From contig JAOTON010000043.1 of the NCBI GenBank assembly GCA_034440635.1, positions 496,001 to 560,000 on the forward strand: a stretch of DNA of 64,000 bases. The letters are read 5' to 3'. Source of the stretch: Lepas anatifera (taxonomy: Eukaryota; Arthropoda; Thecostraca; Lepadidae). The notes under the pieces were generated by a model. That model made no database searches and was not told the origin of the DNA. It saw nothing but the letters and a program-made list of their open reading frames with translations. Shown here piece after piece: positions 14,501-26,500 of this stretch. How positions within the stretch are numbered: the first letter of the stretch is position 1; the number at the start of each line of letters is the position of its first letter. The translations under genes were made by a program, and so were the position numbers.

Positions 14501-17500
14501 GCTCAATATTTGGTTTTTAAAAATACTCCTCTAGAAAAGAAATAAATATCAGCCTGTGGATGATGTCACGATCTTGCAACCACTACCATACTTGAAAGCT
14601 TCAAGGGCTTCGATTGGTTGATGCTCATCGTGACGTCAGCATATGCCGTCACACCAGTAGCTCACAACAATGGCCGCCGGCGACGGGGGCTGAGGGGGCT
14701 GGTGTCGGGTAGGTTTTAGCTTTTTTCTACGGAAATATCGAGTTCCAAGACAAATGAAGTATGGAGTACCGGGTTTTCCGACCTGCTTTACAACTTGGCT
14801 ATCTCAGTTAAAATCACGTTGTGAAGGTGCCACATTCCCTTTAAAAGAACACATACACCAAGCCCATGCGACTGATGGACCGCTCTCAGCTACTGTAGAC
14901 TGGGAGTACAGTAAGCGGCCACATATAAACCATCAGATTTTCGGATGTCATATTCCTGGGCATTCCTCCCTTTCACAGCGCTATGACTCAAAGATACAGC
15001 ACACTTTTACACAGACTTTTGCCGCCGAGAAAAGGCTCATGTTCGGCCTCCGTACAGTACCGATTGAGCAGTTACCTCAGGTGTTCCGCAGCATGTTGCT
15101 TCTAAGTTTCGCAGTGTTTAGCAGTTAGTTATACCTATCTGTCTCGCAGCATCCAAGTGAAAGATGTAAGTGAAACGTTAAAACCTTTGCTGTCTTTTTC
15201 CCAAGCGCTCACTAATGCAATGGCAAGTTCACGCACGTAGCTTCTTCAATGACGAATCTAACTGCCGGACTGCAGTGTCTTCATCCTACTTCCATCTTCA
15301 AAAAAAGTGTCGCTTTTCTTGCTACCCTGGGTCGACCTAAGCATCGTATGTGATTATGAGACTCAACTGAGCTGGCTGCTTGCGGCACGTGACCTCGCAA
15401 AAACGTAATTTGCTAACATTTTTTCACGTTATGTGCGTTGCTAAATGAAAATGGATTCCTTAAGGATTTGAATGGGGGCTTCGGGTCTTTCATCTTGTAA
15501 TTTTAAAGTGTACGAAAATCTAGGATAGAGATCTTAGGGTGATATGAAATATGCCAATAGGCACCGGTTTATCGAAAAGCTCTAAAAACTGATATCTCGG
15601 TTAAAAACCCAATAGAGCAGTGTCCCACTGATTTCAGCTTCACCTAAAGTTGGGGTATCCCCGTCCGCGATAATACCTACCAGATGACAATAAATAAATA
15701 AATAGCATTCGCTCACTTCACAGTTCAAGCTCAAATATGCGCCAACCAAATTTGAAGTGCCAGCTGAGGATGTACACATAAATGGACGAGTCGGCACTTC
15801 CTGTGATTGGTTACTGAGTACAAAAGGTCATTAGCTGAGATAATATCGATCGGCGAGTCCAGCTGCCGCTTCCCAGGGAAGGCCCGTTATTCACCCACCT
15901 CGTCTGTGAACGCCGGCGGAGCGCTCTTTGTGCAGCAAATGCATGATGCGTGTTTTCCCACCAGTCCACATCCCACTCCTAGCGGGCTCAGAATCCTGGA
16001 GCTATTGAAAGCCGCATCAGGCACGGAGTCGGAGTAGCAAAACTCCAAGCCGAGGCGCAACTTCTTCTCAGCAGGGAAGGTTGCCTTTTCACCACACGAG
16101 TCCAGCTTTTTCACAGACTACGTTTCATCCGCGCTAGCCATGTTGTGATCACCAATGATTCAGATGTGAAACGGTTTGGTGAGCGCCGTCGAAAAATGCA
16201 CGAGATCACTTATGCCACGACCACAAGCGCACGCCACCGTCGCGTCTATGTCCTGTGCCCGATTAAAAGGCGTGGGTCGTGCGGTGTTGTCCGATTAACG
16301 CGTGACAGGCGGGAATACCCTGCGGCGATCGGCGACCATTCATCTGGGCGGTGCGCCGCGGGGTCAACGGAACAGAACCCTTTGCCTGCGCCGACCGCAC
16401 CGGCGGCGGCCGGGCATGAAATGAGACGTCGGGGCACGGGCGGCGCCCACTAAATGCTCCGGCCACCAGCGGAGGTGCAGGCAGGGGCTGGAGTTCCAGA
16501 TCACATACCTGAGCTCACAGCGGATGACGGAAAAATGCTGGTGGCCGATCTAGGAGTGTTAGGGAATTAAACAGCACAGAACTCCGATGAGGGGGGATCG
16601 AAAAGTGAGAACAATCAGAACCGCGGGGGGAAAGGTGACATCACGGCCATTATAAGTGTCTGGCTTGAATAACTTCTAGGGACAGTTCTTGGATTTATAT
16701 TTCTTCCAAAATATGTGTACTCCATTCGAACGCAGGTATCCTAAAAATTAAGATATTAGTCGACTGAACCGACTCGGACTCAACCGAAATTTAGAACCGA
16801 GTCGACTCAACTCTGACTCAAGCACAACTTGAGTCGACTCAGAGCCGACTCTGATCATGAGTCGCGACTCAACAAGTCTGACTGTTTCACTGCAATGAAC
16901 CACTCAAAATCCAGAAACAGGATTTTAAACAGATTGGTGGACGGGCCAAAGGCAAACATTTTGATTTCTGGCGTTGCTTTACATTTATATAAGCATATGA
17001 TTACCACTCTCCTATTAACATGATTTCAAACTTGGGTCATTCTAAGGGGACAAAGGCATCAGAGGTCACGAAAATAACTTATTTCCCAATGAACTGTTTT
17101 TACCCCCAACTAAGGAAGTTTCACCCAAAGGAAAAGGGATTGTGAAGCCTCCAGGGGAGGTGAAATGACTACTCCTAACGCGTAGAATGTTATTAGGTGC
17201 CAAGCTGTGACATCATATTGTATATTCAAGGATTTTTCGTCCCAGTTGTGAAAATGTGTCCATCAAGTTTCCCAAAAGTTCGGAAAGTTCGAGCCCCCTA
17301 GCCCCCTCCCTCCAATTATGTCCTGGAACCGCCACTGGCCTCGCACTTCTGGACTCGGGCTTGGAAACACCACGCTCAGTAACTATCATCCCAGATCAGC
17401 CCTTTCACCCAAACTTCCTAATTAATGTAGTCATTACGTACTCTGATACCCCACCACCCTGTTGGCGAGGGGCGGCGGAGGGCGACGGGCTCCTCGACTC

Positions 17501-20500
17501 CCCGCCCCTCCCGGAGGCACATTCCCCACCTCCCACCGCGACGGCGGGACGGGCGACTCCCGCATCCGCACATTAGCGGGGTACGATTGAGACGACTGCG
17601 ACGACGCGGCGGCGCGCCGGTGAGACAAAAACGGCCCAGGTTGGCTGGGCTGCTACCGCCGCCGCAGGACAGGGTCGCTGGAAGACCACCCCGGCAGAAG
17701 ATGTTGCCAGATAGTTATACAGGCCATACACTTCAGCTGAGAGTTAGTGTCCAGGAGGCGCACTCGCGAGCACGCTGTGGATTGTGGGTAAAAAGAACAC
17801 CGAAGGCAACTGCTACAAAATACTCTCCCGAATTATGGTATCCCTTTAACGCAAAATACAGATTCAATGACAAGGACTACATTGAACAACTATGGAGTCT
17901 CAGATCTCGATGACTACAGAATTTGGGCTGATACAACATTATATAAACTTGTTTTGAAATTGACACCACCAGATCCAATATCTGAAAAAGATAAGACGCT
18001 CTCGACTTTATGGTATATTCAATTGTAGCATTAGTTTTCTTCTACATCTGCAAGTGGAGGCTATCAAACTCATCTGTGAAGGGCTTAAAGTCGAATCGTG
18101 CCAAATATTGTTGGCGTTTGAGTACGAAGCAAGCAATTATATCCATAGAAGTGGGAATACGCATCCCGACCGTTTGTGTCAACCCTACAAACCGCATATC
18201 AGATCACATCATCATCTCCTCAAATCCAACCCCTTTACATATACGAAGGCCCCGACAAAACAGCAAAATCATGCCGTCGGCTGGAATTCAATGTTTCCCA
18301 GGCGACGACAGTGAAACCTGCGCGTGACCGGGCATGACGCGCGGCCGATGCCACCGCGCCGCCGCGCCCCCCGGCCAAGGTCGGAGGTCACGACCCGCCC
18401 GAGCACGCCGTGGCCTCGGGTTGTTTGTTGTACGGCATGCTGGTAAATCGTGTAAACGCGGCCCGCGACACACCAGACGCACACCTGGGTGTACCTTCCC
18501 ATGTCGCCCCCTCCTCCCCTCCCTACACCCAGCTGGTGGTGCCAAGGGTCAGGAAAACTTTGTAAATGACTAAAAGTCACGCTTAGACCAAGTAGATTTT
18601 CTCATCGACTTGGAAAAGCGAACTTAAATTCAATTGCTTTCCTCGTTTCACAAGCAGCAGCATTGTTTCAGCCTGTACAAAATAATCTTAGTTTCGGCGA
18701 AATAACAGCGTGCTCCAACAAACTTCATCCCCGTGCCTGAATATCACACAAAAATACGGCACAGACATGGGGTTCCCGGCGCCAGCGCCCACATCAAGTA
18801 CGTGCACTTGTAGGAGTCAGAGGTGACGAGTAATTTTATGCACGGCACGACAGGTAATTACTCTGTTTACCTGCGAAAACAAAGAGGCTGGCCTGTGGGC
18901 GCTTCTGACTGAAGTGCTGGTAACATGCAAATAAGCGCATAGGCGTAGGAACGGGGTGGGCGGGGGCCATGCCCCATATTTGATTCTTAACCATTAACCC
19001 TATGGCGTTGACTGGAGAATGACTTAAATGCCCGTCCCCAAATTCTGGGCTTGAATAAGCGCACGTAATTCAAACTACCAGCACGGTATTCAACCGCAGC
19101 CGGGCCTCCATACGAGCTTCGAGAAAAGGAACCATCACTTTTTTGTAACTCACGCACACCTAATTTGTGCGAAAAAATCACTACACAATACAGCAACAGC
19201 ATCTAACACCTGAACATCCACCTCGTGTGTGTGAGTTAAGGTTTTAGGGCGCTGCAGCTGCTACGGCCATATAGCGCGCTGAACATCCACCTCATCAACA
19301 AGAACAGACAGAGAGCTATTCAGTGCGGCAACACCAGCCACCATCGGCCTCGGAGCCCGGCGGCACGGTTCGGCGGCGTCAGGCCCGCTCTCACCACCAC
19401 CTCCACTCAGAACAGAGACAAAGCCGTGCAGCGTGCGAGCCGGCCTTAACGAGCTGCGGGCTTCACACAGTCGAGACGCTGGTCACAGCACACTGCGCTA
19501 ACGAGAGCGGAGCCGGGCCATAAACCCGGCCCAACCCGTCATAATTAGGGACGGACAACGGGCTTACGGACCCGCTTTTACGACGGAGATTGTTCAGCTT
19601 CCTTGCGGTGTGAATCTTAATCGCGAGATGATAAGGCAGTCACAAGGTCACACACGATGCCGGCGCAGCGTCATGGAGATAGTTGCAGTATTTAAGAATG
19701 TGTTTCGCGTTAAACCTTTCTGGAGATTTTCAAAGCAGCGGCATTTTGCACTGCACCACAAATCACATTCGCAAGAATGATACCCACCGCGGAGTTTTCA
19801 CCTAACCACAGACAAGTAAAGTGCCGACATGCATCACCTTTGCATGCCTCACGCGAGCCCTGGCCGTGCCCCCCGAAACGTCACGCTCCCACGCAAGACA
19901 CCAGTTCCCCACGGGGTCAACTTCACTCATTAAGCGATAGTCGACGTAGGTGATGCGTCTTCCTGTTCAGCAGGATTTCCGGGAAGAAATCGCACGCGCC
20001 CACGAATGGCGCAGATCTAACTGGCGAGCTAAGTGTCTAAGTGGTCGGTTTAGGTTCGAGCCACGCTGTGTCGTAACACCTCTGCGGTTGTCTAAATATT
20101 GTACCGAAGGTGAAACACTTTCTGGTAACATCCTCTACGTCAGAAATGGCTCCTCACGCCCGATGTTTGGGTCACAAAAAGTTGTACACATCCTTGACGA
20201 CGAATCGTTTCTATTACAGTAACTATTTTCTAGTTTACCGGGCCTTCATTGAGCTAATCTACCAGGACTGGGCCTCCTTCACATATACGGAAAAACGTAC
20301 TGACGGCATACGAAGACACAACCTCTACACGATGTTCGTGCTCTCCCTACGATGTAGTTACAACACCAAAGCACGCGCTGTATCAGCCTCTTAAAACTAG
20401 CTACGAGCCGTCTGCGGTTGGAAAAAGTAGTTGCAAAATCACGGCTTCAGCTAATTAGCAACAGCGTTTTGCCGGCTGTTGACTTTGCAGCACGAAGAAG

Positions 20501-23500
20501 ACGCCACCATAAACTGACGGAAACATGTCAGAGGTGATCATTCTTAGCTTTATCACACCCGTAAAATGATCGAAACGAGCGTAATAACTGCAGTTACGAG
20601 GTAAAATCCCTGCAGTCAATTACAAAGAGAATTACCCACAGGACAGCATCGCCAGAGTATAAGAAGCGTTGCTTTGATGTTTACGATGTACCAGCTGATG
20701 ATGTATGGCGGGGGCCAGATAGTCCCGTCCAGCTGGGGGAGCGGGGTTCATGGGCCCTTCCGCGTGGGAACAAAGCCCAGAAGTCGTCAGCTCACATTCG
20801 TTCCACATAGGCGGATCTAGAGCTTCCGATAGGAGGACGCCGATTTGGAATTTGGTCAGGGGCATCATTTAGGCCTGGATGGGGCGTAAATTGAGCCAGA
20901 AGCGCAAATTATAGACGTGCAGCCCAGTGGCGGGATCAGGACCTAATTTCAGGGAGGGAGACTAGGCGACTCGACCCTCCTCCGCCAAAGCCTAGGAACA
21001 GCCTCCGGCTATGCAGTTACTATAGGCATTCTGACATGTCGTGGGGGGAAGGCTTGAGCCTTCAAGCTCCTTGAATCCACTGCTGGTGCAAACTACAAGA
21101 AAAGCGTCAAATCACACCAAATACTTGGATCCAGCTGGGAAAGTGGCTCTCAGGGAGTCGCAAGACGTGTTCGACGACCGTCGAGGCGCAGTGAGGGGGT
21201 GCCGAGTGGGTTGATCAGGGGCCAGTTGCCTCCTTTGCCCCCCCCTCCCCCCTCCGATTTTGTCAACATCAGTCTTTCACTCCGTTCCCAAGTTTCCAAA
21301 TGAGCCATCCAACCATCAACGCATCAGATACAAAGAGGATGGTTTGTAATCATTGGGAGGGACAATGGCCAAGTAGCCAGTCTTGAAAACGAGGCCAGAA
21401 GCTCAAGCATTTTTCTTATTTCTTCTTTTCAGAACAGCGGCCGGTTTGAAGGCCAAAAATGACGTTTTGTCCCCGCGCGTTTATTTGACCATACCATCTA
21501 TTTCAATCCGACATTCGTACACTTCCATCAGACTAGAAAGCTGAGGAACAATGAAAATTAACCAGACAATGAATATGTCAACCTAAAAGAAACGAATATA
21601 GTTCGCCTTCTGAACGAATCGACTGATCAGAAGACCTGCGACATCCTCTTCATATGCGGCATTACGACCGGGATATCCCCTAGTTTCACCAGTCGGCCTG
21701 CACCCGCGACATCTCCCCTCCCCCATCACTTCCCCCACAGGCGGGGTACCTACCATCCAGCCTGCAGCTCTGGCGCCACGTGCTCCAGGATCTCCCGCAT
21801 CGGCAGTCGCTTCAGCTTCTCCCCGGGCTTCGACAGCTGGCAGAGCGACTCTTCCAGAATCAGCGCCCGCACGGTCGGCAGCTGAGGAGAGAGGGGCGGT
21901 CAGTCGGCTGGTACGGAACAGGCTGAAGGATAGAGGGGCGGTCAGTCGGCTGGTACAGGAATTGCTCCAGAACATGCTGAGGGAGAAGGGCGGTTAGTGT
22001 GCTGATACAGAAGCTGCTCTCAAAACCAGCTGGGGGATAAAGCGACGTTTTGTGCGCTACAAGAGGGAGACACGGAAGATACTTTTATCAATGTGAAAAA
22101 ATACCTCACCCACACTGTTGATAATAGAGAACACTCAGAGCGGGAACTTTTATTCCCGTATGGATGCCCTTGAATCAGCTATAACGCTTAGTGAAAAGTC
22201 TAAGAAACGATCTTAAGTTCGCACAAGAAGATTTTCTCAATGTTTCGAATATGGCAATTTACGAAAAAAGCTCACATATCGACACGACTGAGCCAAGAAT
22301 GACACATGACTGCGCCAAAAATCTAAATTTTGCGGCTGCGTGGAAAACAAATGCAGTCAATCGCTATGAATTGCAAATTGACACATCAATTGGACTGACC
22401 GATTTAGCTAAAAAGAGGTATTTTTCTGTGTATGAGAAAAGCGGCCCGCTCTACCACATCATCGTGTAATCCATCCAATAAACCAGAAATACTCGATTCA
22501 TATTCGACTTATCTAAGACGTACAAAATCCACGGCAGCTCTGGAAAATGTCCACCTCCTCCACCAGAGCTATATCGGCCACCAAACGGTCACTGCAGAAT
22601 TCTACCAGTATCAAATCTTCCGAAAGTAATATCTTCCAGTGCAGCCGATACAGCCTGTTGTACCGATCACTTTGATGACTTAACAACACTGGAACCGGTC
22701 CGAGGAGACAGCACGCCTCAGGAATGCGCGAACTCATCTTCATTTGAATAGCTCGCGATGCTCCGCGCACCTTCCAGGAAGACACCGCCAGATAATGCCG
22801 ACGCGCCGGCGAACACAGCACACGTGACCCCAGAGAGAACCTCGTTCTGTGGCTGCTTCCCCACAAAGCCGATCAGGAACCGGAAGTAACGCGATGGAAA
22901 GCAGCATTTCGAAATGAAATCTCCAAAAATAGATCATGGTAAGCCGCAGCAGCCGGGACTTCTGGGAAGCCGGTACTCGAGTCGTCAGCACGGAAGCTGT
23001 ATCTGTCCTGGCACGGCCGAAGCCACACAACTCGGCCATTCCCGGCAGACATTGACTACCGGCGACTGAGGAATTTGGCAGCCCTCACCACAAGCGGACC
23101 CAAGATTTCCGACGGGTGGGGCGCGAAGCCCGGCGGAGGCGTCACTTTGGCCTACTATGGGCGCCGTTTGGGGCAAAGGAACCGATTCTCAAGGTGTGAC
23201 CTATCAGTGGGGCTTCAAATTGCATCGGGGGGGGCAAAAACGGCAACGGGGAAGGAGGGGGGGGAGTGTGGGGGTGCGTCAGGAAGTCGATCTGGAGGGC
23301 ACCTGTCCCCTTTCCCTCCCCTTGATCCGCCTATGGTCCTCGCACCGATGTGGAAGCTCCACGGGACAGTCTCGCATCAGTTCCACCTCCAAGAAAGGAT
23401 TCCGCAGGCATGCTCATGAATCCGCACCTACTACTCCGAAAACGAGCCCAAATTCTAAAAAAGAATAAAAATCACTCACGTTTACCGTTATTTTGTCATT

Positions 23501-26500
23501 ACGCTCCCGTCAACCCCGCCCCAATCTGTTGTTGTGTTGTGTGTGGGTGTGGTTGCTTCTGCTTGTTGTTTGCGGGTTGGGCTTGCTCTTCGCTTGTTTG
23601 TTTTGTGTTTGCTCCTTTTTCTCTCTCTCTCTTCCAGCTCTCTGAATGTCCCGAGGACGTTTGAGGTCGCTCTGATACACTTCTAAAACTTCATAGTGCC
23701 TCCCACAAGCAACATGTTTGTGCGGTCACCGTTAATAGAATCGGTCACTGGGGATATCCATGTCTACCGCGGCATTTCTGCGGCTCAGGGCTGGATGGGA
23801 CCGGTTCATTAAATTAAGCCACAGACGAGGATAACCGCCACCTAATCAGAGTGGTTACCACTCCCACTGAGTCACAGGAATCCCGTTCCAATCACCCGGT
23901 ACAAGTACAAACCACACACGTCACATCTCAAAACCGAGAGACACATGAATCGCTGCTGTTGCCAGCGGTCCGGCCTCTCGGCCGGGGCGGAACCACGGCT
24001 GGGCTGGGTCCCAGCGTCGGCTCTGTTTCTCACAAGGTCGACGCCCCCTCTGGCGCGGCGGCCCGGCCGCCCGGCCACGCACTCAGCGGGCGGACACGGC
24101 CACCTTACCCCGCGCCCTGCTTGTTCCAGAGGTCACCACCGATTGATTCTGAACGGCACCGCTGTTCTGAATCAAACTCAACAACTAAGTGGATAGGAAA
24201 TGCCGGTGAGTGCAAAATTTTTGTATACAACAAAATACACCTATAATGTCGCCCAAAACGTCTCACTGCAGGCTTCTTTGTTGTTGCGGTTTTGTATTCA
24301 GATGATCCTCAATATTTGTGTTTTGTTTATGATGATGCGTTTTATGACTGCGTGACAGCCTTGCTTCTTTAAATTGAATTCCAGACAACTCTAAGCGTTG
24401 GAACTTTTGGCGTTGGTTCAGTTCAGAGATAAAAGCATTCCAGGCTCCGGCATCAAACATGTTAGACAAACCAAGCTACCAAGCACTCAGTGAACCGACC
24501 AAAAAACAAATTACTGGGAATTAGATAGGCTCGCAGTAGGTCTTGATTTCAAAAAGAGCAGAAACACGAACATGATCAACGGTGTTTTGGTTGTGGTGGC
24601 TTTAGGACACATCACGCGCTTCTGCTGATGACAATATGGTAGCTCGCGATGTTGCAGATTCTTTCGAAAAGCGTTCGGATCGCGATATATTTCCTAGATA
24701 TGAACTGACTGAAAAGTGCGTGACCTTATCAAAGCTTGCATGGCCCCATATTGCATCACTACTTCGGGTGCTCCTCTTCAAACGTTAGTTGGTTTTGCTG
24801 TACTCTGATTCTATTTCCTAGCATGTTGGTGTGCATTCGTGAGAATGTGAAAATCGCAGAAATCCTATTGCACGATATATATGGCCGGATTCAAATTCCG
24901 GTGGCACTGCGTGCGGGTTTAATGTGGCTTTGGACCCGCCACGCCACTGATAAACACAGGCTTGCGACGGTTCGGCAGGCACGTACGAAACGATCGTGCT
25001 TCCATTCAGCGAGCACGTGCACACAGGCGGCGTGCACCTCCATCAGGAAGTGCAACAGTTGGCACACCAAGTAATGGAGCGCGACCCGGAAAACTTGACA
25101 AGGTCTGAATGCAGAATGAATGGATGACGAATGCTTTAACGGATAGCTTGGGTCATATAACTGCGAGCAACCTGATTAAATGTCTTGCAGTTACTGGTTT
25201 TCATTCACAGCAAGACATAAAGATCTCGTGCGGTAGAAAATAGCAGCTTAAAAAGCACTAAGAGTACGCATTAATTACTGCAAGTAATGGCTGGGTTTCG
25301 TTCAACAGACATGGGAGTGCAGAGGGGGCCTAGGAGTGAGATCAGTGGGAGTCCCTGAAATTGCGTTCTTCAAACAGCCAAATAATTTCGCTCCAATCCA
25401 TTTCTAGGGCAGTGACCAGATCTCTTGAACCAGCAGCTATCAGTGCCAGAGTAATCCAACAGCTTCAGTTGCTGCTGCTGATACTTACGCTGTCCAAACG
25501 AATATCACGGCCTGCATTTAAACAAGCCGTTTTCAAATCAAGACCTGATGATAAGACTTCTCGCAGAATTTATCAGAGAGTAATCCTGTAAAAATGAAGT
25601 TGTTCGTGTAGTTTTTTTTTCAACCACAAAATGTTAAAATATGTGCATATCATTCCCGCGCAATCTGGTTCCATGAACACGTCGCATCAGTTTGACCGAT
25701 CCTAAGCGCAAGTACAGAATTTGCAATCCCATTTTTTATTATTTCTATAACTTTTAACTTCACCAGACACACCAAAACCTGACATAAGCATTCAATCTTC
25801 GCGAGTCAAGCACAATGGTTCTTCTTCACAGGCAAACTATTTCAAATGGCAAACCTCAGTAACCGCTTCTTGGCTGGTCATTTCCTGCTTAATTTGATGC
25901 ACCTTGTTATGTTCTAAAAGAAGGAGTTTCACATCTGAGGCTATGTTGATAAAAAACTTAACCATTTTGAAAAAAGGTCCTTAATTGTCCACCAAAAAAA
26001 ACGATACAAGCATTGCTTTATGTTCTTGTTAATGCTGCAGCCTCTTACCAATGAATCTTGGTTTTCATCTCTAAAAGACTACCAACTAGTAGAACATCTA
26101 GACCCGTAGGTTCCAGATCGCTTCGGAGAACGGTCACCACTTGCCTGAACTTTGGCGAGCAGGAGCCGGGGTGAGCGAGGACGACTTCCCTGGGTGAACC
26201 AAATGCTGATCGGTGGAGGGCAAGCTCGGGCAAGCTTCAGTAGTAGGCGATAAAAGTGATTGTCTAGCCCATTCTGTACGATTTCCTTTGACCGGACAGT
26301 GGAATCAAATATTATTTGGCCCCCTGCATATCTGTTTCAATTTATTGCCTTAAATTATATATGAGTCATCCGTTTTGAAGCAAGGAAAACTGGCCCTTTT
26401 TGGAACTTCATGACCGCCCTGGACGCCTGAACCAGCCAGTGATGACAGTTGGAACGTGGATCACCCTTTCAGCGGTTTGACTCAAACCCAGTGAATACTG

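Larger units (their letters stand above)
9707..21753 (-). other. SIPA1L intron 4
   Basis: This is a 12,047-base intron between exons 4 and 5. It holds the 59-bp array at its 3' end, a bacterial-looking hairpin patch (12583-12842), a TTAA MITE (14391-14844), a GAGTCGACTC-rich tract, a mini-SINE insertion (19225-19279) and a MITE remnant near 20.9-21.1 kb. GC-rich stretches at 10.9-11.1 and 18.3-18.5 kb have open frames but no recognisable protein. Confidence 0.8.
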
